Source: Paracoccus kondratievae
GTDB lineage: Bacteria; Pseudomonadota; Alphaproteobacteria; Rhodobacterales; Rhodobacteraceae
Assembly (NCBI RefSeq): GCF_009301415.1
Contig: NZ_CP045073.1
Span: 496,001-560,000, forward strand
Direction: 5' to 3'
Length of the DNA: 64,000 nucleotides
Position 1 is the first letter of the stretch; every line of letters begins with the position of its first letter. The position numbers and the translations under genes are program-made. A model generated the notes under the pieces. That model had not been told where the DNA came from, did no database searches, and was given only the letters and a program-made list of their open reading frames with translations. Below, one piece after another: positions 1-8,063 of the stretch.

Positions 1-201
1 GGCGGTCAAAGTCAGCCATGCCTCACCCGAAAACGTGGTCAGCTGCGCCAGTTCCATCCGCCCTGCCCCGACCATCAGCGACGCAAGGCAAAGGGCGGCA
101 AACAACGCCCCCGGCAGGGCCCGGCCCATACCGCGCCGCCGCCAGGGGCGACAATCGTTACCTGCCCCCGGCCCGGCTGCGGGGGCTACAGGCCTGTCCA
201 T
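1..201 (-). CDS. FecCD-type iron-siderophore ABC permease, N-terminal part
   Basis: The frame runs off the left edge of the window; only the first 67 residues are present. After a basic N-terminus (DCRPWRRRGMGRALPG) comes a hydrophobic first membrane helix, then a short acidic/polar stretch (GRMELAQL, FSGEAW). This matches the usual start of FecCD/BtuC permeases of siderophore importers, which pass ferric siderophore or haem through the inner membrane. The gene begins 3 bases after the stop of the TonB receptor, so both are probably one transcript. An alternative start is the Met at 129. Identification rests on few residues and on the neighbour. Confidence 0.5.
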   Translation of the reverse strand, partial: MDRPVAPAAGPGAGNDCRPWRRRGMGRALPGALFAALCLASLMVGAGRMELAQLTTFSGEAWLTLTA

Positions 202-204
202 GGA

Positions 205-2418
205 TCAAAAATCCATACTGGCTGACAAAAGGAAGGTCCGCGGCGCACCATAGCCACCGGCAAGATTGCCACCGGCCCAATAGGCCTTGTCAGTGACGTT
301 CTGGATCGTCGCGCGGACCGTCAAAGGGTTGCCGCCTATTTCGGCCTCATACCGGGCACCGATGTCGAGTACCGTATAGGCGGGCAGCGACAAGGTGTTG
401 TCGTTGCTGGCATAACGCTTGCCCGTATGGTTCAGGGCACCGGTCAGCGTCAGGCCGGGCACCGGGGCAACGTCATATTCCACCCCGAGTTTCGCCATAA
501 AGGCCGGAGTTCCCGCCGCCTTCCTGCCTTCATTCTCTGAAACGCTGGCCTTGGTGATCTTGGCATCGGTATAAGACGCGCCGCCCAGCAGACGCAGACC
601 GGGTGCAACCTCACCAAAGACGTTCAGTTCAATCCCGCGGTTGCGCTGTTCGCCGTAAACGCCATAGACCATGGTCACGGGGTCCAGATAGGCGCTTGGC
701 TTGGTGATCTGAAACAGTGCCAGTGTTGTCGCAAATGCGCCCTGATCCCATTTCCCGCCCAGTTCGACCTGCCGCGTCCGATAGGGGGGCAGGGTCTCAC
801 CCGCGTTCACTGCGTTTGCCGGGGCATCCTGCCCGGGGCTCAACCCCTCGATATAGTTGCCATAGAAAGACAGCTGGTCGGTCGCCTTATAGACAAAGGC
901 CAGTGCGGGAGAGGTCCGGCTGGAATCATAGCTCGCGCTTGTCGTGCGAACGCCCGTGGGGCTGATCATCACATTCGAGCTTTCGACGGTCTGATGACGC
1001 AGGCCAAGGGTCAGCTGCAACCGGTCGTCAAACAGCTTCATCGTATCGGCAACGCCGATGCTGGTCAGTTTCTGATTGATGATCTGGGTCGGACCGCTGG
1101 CATCATAGCCGCTTAGATCCGGGGCATGGCCCCAGTCGGGATTGGCGATATTGGTGGTCGAGGTAATTCCCAGCCGCGCATCCTTATAGGTGTTGCCGGA
1201 ATCGAAACGGGTCGCGGTAATGGTCCAGTCATGCCCGACCGCACCGGTGATGAAACTGCCGCGCAAGCCCAACTCGGCTGATTCCTGTGTCCCGTCGCGA
1301 CGCGAACGGATGGCGCTGACCGTCATGTCCCCGGCATTGTTCAGCAGCGTGCTGCTGGTCATCAGCGCGTCATATCCCCCGGTGCGGCGGCCATATGCGG
1401 CCCAGGCGGTGATATCGTCGGTAAGATCAACCTCTCCGCGCAGAACAAAGGTCTCGGTCTCATTGGTGTTAAAGGACCACGGCGCGGCCAAGGAATGCTC
1501 GCCGCTGCGCGCCTTGGGCAGGGTGGTCACGTCGCTGCCTGCCGAAAGGCCGAAATAGTTCACGCCCTTCATATCCTCGCGCAGCTTGTAATAGTCCAGC
1601 GCAGCGCGGGCCCGCTCACCCCGCCAATCCAGCGCCACCGAACCCATATCGACGCCATGCTTCTGGTTTTCGACCGCAGTATCGCCGTCGCGGGTTACCG
1701 CATTGACGCGCAGGCCCCATTCCTTATTCGCGCCGAACCGACGACCAACATCCGCATGAAGGCCCCACAGGCTGTCCGAACTGTAAGAGGTCGTCACCCG
1801 GGTCAGGGGATCGTCGCCCGCGCGTTTGGGAACCAGTGCCACCGCGCCACCCACACTGCCGCCCGGAGGCATCCCGTAAAGGAAGGTCGAAGGCCCCTTT
1901 AGCACCTCGACCCGCTCGGCGAATTCGGTGGTGCCGCGCATGTTCGGCGCCATCCCGACCAGCCCCGCAAAGGTCACGTCATCGGCCGAGCTGAAAAAGC
2001 CGCGAATCGTATAGGTCTCATAGATATTGCGCTTGTTCGGAACATAGATCGCAGGATCCGTGCCGCCGATAGCCGAACCGATATCCTGCGCCTCGCGGTT
2101 GCGCAGATGCTCATCGGTATAGGCGATGGTGCTGTAGGGCGTCTCCATAAAGTCCTTGTTGCCCAGGATACCGACGCCGCTGCCGGCAGCCACCTGACCG
2201 CCGGAATAGGCGGGGGCCGTACCACCCTTGGCCCGCAGGACAATGGTGTTCAGCCGGATCGCCGCACCTTCTGCCGGCTCTGCCGCGCCGCTAGGCGCCT
2301 CTTGCGCAGCGGCAGCAGTGGAAAGCGCAAGCCCGGCCAGAATCGTCGTCACCCACAGCCGGCGGGCGACGGTCCGAACGCGGCCTGTCTCGCCCGGTAT
2401 CATGTTGGAATTCTTCAT
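205..2418 (-). CDS. TonB-dependent siderophore receptor (FhuA/FpvA type)
   Basis: Outer-membrane receptor of 737 residues for energy-coupled uptake of ferric siderophores. The chosen ATG gives a basic N-terminus and a signal peptide ending near AAAAQE. Next come a TonB-box-like NTIVLRA, a plug domain (residues about 60-210, with KGPSTFLYGMPPGGSVGG) and a beta-barrel that ends in the typical aromatic SASMDF. Upstream in-frame ATGs at 2448 and 2457 would make the reading frame cover a perfect inverted repeat. The inner start, with GGGGA just before it, leaves that repeat in the leader or promoter. It is followed by a FecCD-type permease and faces a TetR gene, which suggests a locally regulated iron-uptake locus. 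The siderophore cannot be told from sequence. Confidence 0.9.
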   Translation of the reverse strand: MKNSNMIPGETGRVRTVARRLWVTTILAGLALSTAAAAQEAPSGAAEPAEGAAIRLNTIVLRAKGGTAPAYSGGQVAAGSGVGILGNKDFMETPYSTIAYTDEHLRNREAQDIGSAIGGTDPAIYVPNKRNIYETYTIRGFFSSADDVTFAGLVGMAPNMRGTTEFAERVEVLKGPSTFLYGMPPGGSVGGAVALVPKRAGDDPLTRVTTSYSSDSLWGLHADVGRRFGANKEWGLRVNAVTRDGDTAVENQKHGVDMGSVALDWRGERARAALDYYKLREDMKGVNYFGLSAGSDVTTLPKARSGEHSLAAPWSFNTNETETFVLRGEVDLTDDITAWAAYGRRTGGYDALMTSSTLLNNAGDMTVSAIRSRRDGTQESAELGLRGSFITGAVGHDWTITATRFDSGNTYKDARLGITSTTNIANPDWGHAPDLSGYDASGPTQIINQKLTSIGVADTMKLFDDRLQLTLGLRHQTVESSNVMISPTGVRTTSASYDSSRTSPALAFVYKATDQLSFYGNYIEGLSPGQDAPANAVNAGETLPPYRTRQVELGGKWDQGAFATTLALFQITKPSAYLDPVTMVYGVYGEQRNRGIELNVFGEVAPGLRLLGGASYTDAKITKASVSENEGRKAAGTPAFMAKLGVEYDVAPVPGLTLTGALNHTGKRYASNDNTLSLPAYTVLDIGARYEAEIGGNPLTVRATIQNVTDKAYWAGGNLAGGYGAPRTFLLSASMDF

Positions 2419-2436
2419 GGTCATTGTCCCCGCAGT

Positions 2437-2463
2437 ATTTAGTTGCATATGTCTCAACTAAAT
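2437..2463. promoter_or_regulatory. Perfect 9-bp inverted repeat, candidate TetR operator
   Basis: ATTTAGTTG, nine bases, then CAACTAAAT: both arms match exactly. It lies 19-45 bases upstream of the receptor ATG, in the gap facing the TetR gene. Size and symmetry fit a dimeric regulator such as that TetR protein. It does not look like the iron-responsive RirA or Irr boxes of alphaproteobacteria. The function is inferred. Confidence 0.55.
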
Positions 2464-2608
2464 TCGGAGATGGCCTGTAAACCAACCTACAGAAACAGTC
2501 AACTTAATGTTTTGGTCAGATGAAGAGCCCAGATTTGGTTAGAAACGACAGGCGATATGCTCTATGCGCGCCTGCGTGGCCGCCCCATCAAGACCAGAAA
2601 GGAACGCC

Positions 2609-3253
2609 ATGAATTCGGACACCCCTGCCGCACCCCGTGGCCGCCCGCCGACCATCACGCGCGAGCGTATCGCCAATGCCGGTATCGCCATCGGCCTGCC
2701 AGAGCTGACCTTTGTCGGGGTCGCAGCCCGGCTGGGTGTCAGCCACATGGGCCTTTACAAGCATGTCTCGGGGTTGGAAGAGCTGCGCCGCCTGATCGCC
2801 GAAGAGATATTTCTGCGCTGGCAGTTTCCCCCACCTGCCCAAGCGAGGCGCGAGAACCTGCAAACCTATATGACCGGGTTTGCGGAATCGATCTGGCGTC
2901 TTGTCGCTGCCCATCCGGGGATCGCCCCCTATCTGCTGCGCGGCGACATGATCACCCCCGCGATGACCGAAAAAATCGTCGCGCATCAGGAGGCAATGAT
3001 GCTTTCATGCGGGCTGACCTTTGCACAATCCCGCTGGCTGCTGCTGACCATCGCTTTCCATTGCGTCGCCGTCGCCGATACGGTGCTGCCCCGGACCGCA
3101 CGCGACGCACCAACTGACCCGGATGAAAACCCGATCGACCCCGAGCACCGCGACGGAATTCGCGCCTTGATCATCGGGGCGATGTCCATCCTCGATCAGA
3201 TCGAGAGCTTTCCCTATCCGGTCGAGGCGACAGCCGGATACCAGAAGGGCTGA
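2609..3253 (+). CDS. TetR/AcrR family transcriptional regulator
   Basis: 214-residue repressor-type protein. The N-terminal helix-turn-helix is at residues about 12-58 (RGRPPTITRERIANAGIAI, then VAARLGVSHMGLYKHVSGLEELRRLI), followed by an all-helical ligand-binding domain. The start is set by AAGGAA seven bases before ATG; an upstream in-frame ATG at 2564 lacks a ribosome site. It is transcribed away from the siderophore receptor and is the likely binder of the inverted repeat at 2437-2463. Its ligand is unknown. Confidence 0.85.
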   Translation: MNSDTPAAPRGRPPTITRERIANAGIAIGLPELTFVGVAARLGVSHMGLYKHVSGLEELRRLIAEEIFLRWQFPPPAQARRENLQTYMTGFAESIWRLVAAHPGIAPYLLRGDMITPAMTEKIVAHQEAMMLSCGLTFAQSRWLLLTIAFHCVAVADTVLPRTARDAPTDPDENPIDPEHRDGIRALIIGAMSILDQIESFPYPVEATAGYQKG

Positions 3254-3389
3254 AACCCCACAGCTTGCGCCATTTCATGCGGCCTCCCAATATCTGGGGG
3301 CCAAGGCTTGCCGCCGCCCGTGATGCGGGGCAGAACTAGGCGGCAATCATCCAGCCTCCCCGGCGGATCTTAGTAAGGTATGATCCATA

Positions 3390-3992
3390 ATGACCAACAA
3401 GACCATCGAACTGCTTGCCCAGCGGCGGACCCAATATGCACTTGGAAAGAGCCTGCCCCATTCTCAGGATAAGGTTGAAGCCCTGATCAAACAGGCCATC
3501 CGCCTGTCGCCCTCGTCCTTCAATTCGCAAAGCTCGCGCGCTGTCATCCTGTTCGGCGCGGAAAGCGATAAAGTCTGGTCGCTGATCGAGGCAGAGCTGC
3601 GCAAGATCGTCCCCGCCGACGCCTTTGCCTCGACCGAGGCCAAGATGAAGGGGTTTGCCGCCGGTGCCGGCACCGTACTGTTCTATGAAGATCAGGACAC
3701 GGTCCGCGACCTGCAAGAACGCTTTCCGCTTTATGCGGATGCCTTCCCGGGTTTCTCCAGCAACTCGGCGGGGATGGCCCAGCTGGCAGTCTGGACCGCG
3801 CTGGCCGAAGAAGGGATCGGCGCAAGCCTGCAGCACTATAGCCCCATCGCGGATGAGGCTTTGGCGCAGGCCTTCGGCATCCCTTCCAGCTGGAAACTGA
3901 TCGCCCAGATGCCCTTCGGCTCGAACGAAGCCGCGCCGGATGAAAAGACATTCATCGAGGATGAAAAGCGTTTCGTCACACTGGGCAGGTAA
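3390..3992 (+). CDS. Nitroreductase family protein (Frm2/Hbn1-like)
   Basis: 200-residue FMN-dependent oxidoreductase of the short nitroreductase class. The N-terminal block ELLAQRRTQYALGK, the SPSSFNSQSSRAVIL FMN-contact region near residue 32, and the C-terminal WKLIAQMPFGSN block match the family. Such proteins reduce nitro compounds, quinones or lipid peroxidation products with NAD(P)H, and many have no known substrate. It is a single gene with AAGG shortly upstream and a GC-rich hairpin just after the stop. The link to the TetR gene before it is only proximity. Confidence 0.85.
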   Translation: MTNKTIELLAQRRTQYALGKSLPHSQDKVEALIKQAIRLSPSSFNSQSSRAVILFGAESDKVWSLIEAELRKIVPADAFASTEAKMKGFAAGAGTVLFYEDQDTVRDLQERFPLYADAFPGFSSNSAGMAQLAVWTALAEEGIGASLQHYSPIADEALAQAFGIPSSWKLIAQMPFGSNEAAPDEKTFIEDEKRFVTLGR

Positions 3993-3999
3993 GCCTTAG

Positions 4000-4020
4000 C
4001 GGGGGCGGCTGCCGCCCCCG
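4000..4020 (+). terminator. GC-rich hairpin after nitroreductase gene
   Basis: Nine-base perfect stem (CGGGGGCGG / CCGCCCCCG) with a three-base loop, starting 7 bases after the stop codon. Only a short T-rich tract (ACTTTCC) follows, so this may be a weak intrinsic terminator or an mRNA-stabilising hairpin. Confidence 0.5.
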
Positions 4021-4363
4021 ACTTTCCCCGACGGTTCAGGTGGCCCGCCCCAGCCACCGCATTGCATCACGCTGACCAGCCGTTTGCCGCCGTGATGCAG
4101 GACAATTCCTGGCAGCCTCGCATTCCGCCCGCAGCTCATTTCGCGGCACAAATTTCCGGATGTTCCCGAAGGCGGCCAAAGGCAGGTGGTCGCGCACCTC
4201 CAGCCGTTCAGGGAAATACTGCCGGTCAAGGCGCTGGCCGGACAGGAAATCCACCGAGGATCGCCGCGACGGAATGAACGCCTTTGCTGAAAATCGAAAG
4301 CCCTTATTTCGCAACCGCTAAGCCGACTTCGGCCAGCAGGGACGGATCATCGCGGCGACATTC
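4021..4363. other. Intergenic region without a recognisable gene
   Basis: About 340 bases between converging genes. A minus-strand frame (4036-4314) begins like a short protein, but I recognise no family and it has no ribosome site. Reading continues plausibly in different frames along the stretch. It may be a decayed gene, but nothing firm can be said. Confidence 0.3.
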
Positions 4364-5272
4364 TTAAGCCACCGCCAAGCCCAGATCAGCCTCAAGCCGC
4401 GCCAAAGCCTTGGCATCGGGCGAGATTGCGACCAGCCGGTTCACCTGCATACCCTCGGGCAGCGCGGCAGGATCAAGCGACAGCGCGCCACCTGCGAGTT
4501 GTACAAGAAGGGGGCGCTCGATCCCCGCGCATCGGACATAGCCCTTAAGCCGGTGAACCGCGTGCCGATGCCGTTCGATGATCTCGGCCAGCCGCCCGCG
4601 TTCGGGCGCGGGGCCGAGTGCGATGGTGCGGCTGGCAAACAACCTTTGGTGATCACGCTCGGGCGCAAGCGCCAAAAGGCTGCGGCCATCATGGGGCGCA
4701 GCCAGCGCCTGCATAAAGACCCCATCCAGCGCACGATGCTGGCTTGCCAAAGGGTTCAGCCCGGCAGTCAGCCTTGCCACCCGGCGCATGGATGCACGGG
4801 AGGCGATATCAGCACGTGACAAAAAGACGGCGTCGGCACCGCGGATCTGGCTTTCCACGACCTTGCCTATCCGCGGGTCAGCCAGTCGTTCGGGCAGCGT
4901 TTGCGGGTCAGTCACCGCCACCACCGCCCGACAATCCAGATCCGGCTCGGCCAAAGCAAAGCTCGCCAGCCGCCGGGGTTCAGCAACGCCGCTTGCCTCG
5001 ATCATCAGCCGGTCGACCTTGTTGCCAAACCGCAGGGCCCGCTCAAAGGCCTCGAACAGCCCACCGCCCATCGTGCAGCAGATGCAGCCGTTGCTAAGCT
5101 GGATCGTATCCGCTGAGCGGAGTGAAATCAGTGACACGTCAATCGCTATATCGCCGAAATCATTGACCATGACGAGGATACGCTCTTGCCGCTGTTCAAG
5201 CAGGCGGTTCAGCAGCGTCGTCTTGCCCGCACCCAGATAGCCGCAGAGGATATTGACCGGCAAAGGTGCCAT
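4364..5272 (-). CDS. CobW/P47K family GTP-binding metallochaperone-like protein
   Basis: 302 residues of the COG0523 family. These are G3E GTPases that deliver metals (Zn, Co, Fe) to enzymes. Seen in order: Walker A GYLGAGKTTLLN near residue 11, the metal-binding GCICC motif near residue 62, a Walker B-type IEASGVAEP, and a C-terminal CobW_C domain without a long His-rich tail. It starts 2 bases after the stop of the amidohydrolase, so the two are translationally linked. That suggests it supplies the metal for that enzyme. The metal cannot be read from sequence. Confidence 0.88.
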   Translation of the reverse strand: MAPLPVNILCGYLGAGKTTLLNRLLEQRQERILVMVNDFGDIAIDVSLISLRSADTIQLSNGCICCTMGGGLFEAFERALRFGNKVDRLMIEASGVAEPRRLASFALAEPDLDCRAVVAVTDPQTLPERLADPRIGKVVESQIRGADAVFLSRADIASRASMRRVARLTAGLNPLASQHRALDGVFMQALAAPHDGRSLLALAPERDHQRLFASRTIALGPAPERGRLAEIIERHRHAVHRLKGYVRCAGIERPLLVQLAGGALSLDPAALPEGMQVNRLVAISPDAKALARLEADLGLAVA

Positions 5273-5274
5273 GT

Positions 5275-6909
5275 TCAGAACGAACCCGCCTGAACCGGCT
5301 TGCCGCCAAAAATGGTGCCCCAGACCCGGACTTCGCGCAGACTCTCGGGGCCAAGCACATACGGGTCATCCTCAAGCACGGCGAAATCGGCACGTTTGCC
5401 GACCTCGACCGAGCCCAGCTCTCCGTCAAGCTTCAGCGTATAGGCGGCACCCAGCGTGATGGCGTTAAGCGCCGCGTCCAACGAGATCCGTTCCGAGCTG
5501 CCAAGTTGCCGGCCGCTGTCGGTCAGGCGGTTGATCGCACACCATGCCGTAACCAGCGGTGCCAGCGGCGTGATCGGGGCGTCCGAGTGGATCGCCAGCG
5601 GAATCCCCATTTCAAGCGCGCTGGCGCAGGGGTTCATGCGGCAGGCGCGTTCGGGGCCGACGGTCACCTCATAATGTTTGTCGCCAAAGTAATACAGATG
5701 ATTGGCGAACAGGTTCACGCAGCATTGCAGCGCAGCGATGCGGCGCAACTGGGCGCGGTCGGCCAGTTGGCAGTGCTGCAGGGTGTGGCGGTGATCGGGG
5801 CGGAAATGGCCTGAAAGCGCCGCCTCCAGCGCCTCGATCGCGGCAAGGCTTGCGCCGTCACCGTTGACGTGGATGTGCATCTGGACGCCCTCGCGGTTCA
5901 GCTCATCCACCAGGGTGTTCAGCGCCTCGGGGGCGATATTCCAGATGCCGTTGTCGATACCGCTGTGAAAGCCCGGCGCATTCAGTTGCGCGGTAAAGCC
6001 CTGAATCGAGCCATCCGTGACAATCTTGACCCCGCCAAGCCGCAGCCGGTCCGTCGAACGCGCCCGCAGCTCTTTTGCGCGCACAGCCACGGCCTCAGGC
6101 GGCAAAGACATGGCCGAAAGCATGGGGACCAGCCGCAGCGGATAGCCTTCATCACCCGTCATCGCAAAAAGGTCGGCCAATGTGTCATCCGGCAGTTCGT
6201 TCAGAAGGTCGGTCGAAGTCGTAACCCCCGCCCGGCAAGCAGAGCGCGCAAAATTCCAGACAGCCTCGGGATCGCCGCTTAATGAGCGAAAGCTTGCGCC
6301 GACCCGGCGCATGACCGGGAACATGGCGCCCATTTCCTGCAACTCGCCGTGCAACGCGCCATCCTCGGTGTGCACAACGCCGGGAATATCGGTGTTCTCG
6401 TCATATCCGGCCATTTCCAGTGCGACGCTGTTGGCGGTCAGCAGATGCACGTTCGAATGCAGCACCATGACCGGCCGCGTGGTCGATACGCGGTCAAGAT
6501 CCAGCCGCGACAACCGGTCTCCGGGCACGAAAAGCGGATCGAAGCCCCAGCCGATGATCGGCCCGTCGGCCAGTTCCCCGGCCCGATCACGCAACCGCTC
6601 GACCAGCGCATTGGTGCTGCCGATCCCCTTCCACAACCGTCCATCCGGGGCGATGCGGTCGTAATGACCCAGATAGGTGAAGCGCCAGACCGAACCTTCC
6701 ATCATATGGGCGTGACCTTCGACAAAACCGGGCATCAGTACCTTTTCGGCAAAACGCTCATCATAGCGCAGCTCTCCACGACCGCGCATCTCTTCGGGTC
6801 CGCCGACCGCAAGGATGCGCCCGTCACTGGACACCATGACATGCGTGGCCTCGGGCCGGGATGGGTCCATGGTGATGATGCGGCGGGCTGAAAATACGGT
6901 CGGGATCAT
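5275..6909 (-). CDS. Amidohydrolase family 3 (YtcJ-like) metal-dependent hydrolase
   Basis: 544-residue cytoplasmic hydrolase of the YtcJ branch, relatives of which act on N-substituted amides, amino acids and cyclic amides. The N-terminal beta domain leads to the metal-binding HxH motif in VEGHAHMMEG near residue 66. Further conserved blocks are VKIVTDGSIQGFTAQL, MHIHVNGDGA and HSDAPITP (the catalytic Asp region), and the C-terminal ADFAVLEDDPY belt. It is cotranscribed with a CobW GTPase and divergent from a LysR regulator and a peptide-type ABC importer. The importer probably feeds it a peptide-like or amide substrate; this is inference. Confidence 0.85.
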   Translation of the reverse strand: MIPTVFSARRIITMDPSRPEATHVMVSSDGRILAVGGPEEMRGRGELRYDERFAEKVLMPGFVEGHAHMMEGSVWRFTYLGHYDRIAPDGRLWKGIGSTNALVERLRDRAGELADGPIIGWGFDPLFVPGDRLSRLDLDRVSTTRPVMVLHSNVHLLTANSVALEMAGYDENTDIPGVVHTEDGALHGELQEMGAMFPVMRRVGASFRSLSGDPEAVWNFARSACRAGVTTSTDLLNELPDDTLADLFAMTGDEGYPLRLVPMLSAMSLPPEAVAVRAKELRARSTDRLRLGGVKIVTDGSIQGFTAQLNAPGFHSGIDNGIWNIAPEALNTLVDELNREGVQMHIHVNGDGASLAAIEALEAALSGHFRPDHRHTLQHCQLADRAQLRRIAALQCCVNLFANHLYYFGDKHYEVTVGPERACRMNPCASALEMGIPLAIHSDAPITPLAPLVTAWCAINRLTDSGRQLGSSERISLDAALNAITLGAAYTLKLDGELGSVEVGKRADFAVLEDDPYVLGPESLREVRVWGTIFGGKPVQAGSF

Positions 6910-6968
6910 GAAATTTCTCCGTCAGAAGCGGCGTTCAGAGCAGATTAGCCGTGACAAAGATCCTGTGT

Positions 6969-6983
6969 GAAATGCATAATTTC
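6969..6983. promoter_or_regulatory. Candidate LysR operator between amidohydrolase and lysR
   Basis: GAAAT-GCATA-ATTTC, a 5-bp inverted repeat with a 5-base centre. It lies in the 105-base divergent region, 60 bases before the amidohydrolase start and 32 before the lysR start. Size and placement fit a LysR-type recognition site. A related ATGCAT palindrome recurs before the ABC transporter operon at 7975. Confidence 0.4.
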
Positions 6984-7014
6984 GGGGTATTTCCGCTATT
7001 TTGATGAGGGTTCG

Positions 7015-7959
7015 ATGCATTACACGCTGAAACACCTGCACTACATCGAAGCGGCCGAGCGGCACCAATCGATCACTGCCGCAGCCGAGGGGCTGGCAGT
7101 TTCGCCCTCATCCATCGCGGCCGCCATCGACCATATCGAGGCACAGCTGGGCCAGCCGATCTTTGCCCGCGTGCCCTCACGCGGGATTGCAGCAACCAGC
7201 TTTGGCCGCAAGATCATCGACGAGATCCGCCTTTTGCTGGCAGCGCAGTCGCGTTTCGACGGCAAGATCACCGATCTTGAGCAACGCATCGACGGCACCG
7301 CCCGAATCGCCTGTTTCACGCCGCTGGCACCGATCCTGCTGCCGACCATCCTGTGCGAAGTTCGCGAACGTTACCCAAATCTGGCAATCGAGGTGATCGA
7401 GGGGAACTGGGAAGAGCTCGCCCGCGCCGTCGATACGGGTGACGCCGATTTCGCCTTTTGCTATGGGATGGCTAACGACATGACCTATCGCTTCCTGCCG
7501 CTTTTCGTTGCCCATCCCCATGCAGCGTTGCCCGCGGTTCATCCGCTGGCCAGCGGACGTTTCGTCACGCTGGAACAACTGGCGCCCGAACCGCTGGTGG
7601 TGCTGGATCTCGACATGTCGCGGCGCTACCTGATGGAGCTTTTTTCGGCGCGGGGGCTGAAACCGAACGTGGTCTATTCAGCCCGCTCGACCGACATGAT
7701 GCGGGCGCTGATCGCCGCCGGAATGTGTTACGGGATCTTTAACATCCGCCCAATGAGTAAGCAGACCTATGCCCGGGGCGATCTGGTCCGGCTGCCGCTG
7801 GCGGGCGAACATGACGCCCCCCGCGCGGGGGTCCTGACTCGCCGTGACGTACAACTGTCGCCAGTTTGCGAAGCGATTATAGCTACTTGCGAGATGCAGG
7901 CGATGCGCGGGGAATTTGACCGCGCCTTTGTGCGGCCCTACCTTCCACAAGATTTCTGA
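7015..7959 (+). CDS. LysR family transcriptional regulator
   Basis: 314 residues. The winged helix-turn-helix fills residues 1-60 (LKHLHYIEAAERHQSITAAA, then SPSSIAAAIDHIEAQLG), followed by a two-lobed effector-binding domain. The ATG at 7015 has GAGGG upstream; an earlier in-frame ATG at 6967 lies inside the candidate operator and has no ribosome site. It lies between the divergent amidohydrolase-CobW pair and the co-directional ABC importer genes. It is the obvious candidate to control both in response to the imported compound. Confidence 0.88.
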   Translation: MHYTLKHLHYIEAAERHQSITAAAEGLAVSPSSIAAAIDHIEAQLGQPIFARVPSRGIAATSFGRKIIDEIRLLLAAQSRFDGKITDLEQRIDGTARIACFTPLAPILLPTILCEVRERYPNLAIEVIEGNWEELARAVDTGDADFAFCYGMANDMTYRFLPLFVAHPHAALPAVHPLASGRFVTLEQLAPEPLVVLDLDMSRRYLMELFSARGLKPNVVYSARSTDMMRALIAAGMCYGIFNIRPMSKQTYARGDLVRLPLAGEHDAPRAGVLTRRDVQLSPVCEAIIATCEMQAMRGEFDRAFVRPYLPQDF

Positions 7960-7974
7960 GGAATTCTGGCGCAA

Positions 7975-7984
7975 AAATGCATTT
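7975..7984. promoter_or_regulatory. AAATGCATTT palindrome upstream of ABC operon
   Basis: Perfect 10-bp palindrome 80 bases before the start of the solute-binding protein gene. It shares the core aaATGCAT with the repeat at 6969-6983, so the same LysR protein could bind both. Short palindromes arise by chance, hence the low confidence. Confidence 0.3.
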
Positions 7985-8063
7985 GCCGGAAAGGCCGCCT
8001 ATGGCCGATCCATTGGATGCAGCGCCACCACAGAATTTGGCGCGCGACCAACAGGAGATTCAG

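Noticed and set aside
4036-4314. Minus-strand 92-codon frame as a real gene
   Set aside because: No ribosome site, no recognised family, and competing frames look equally good.
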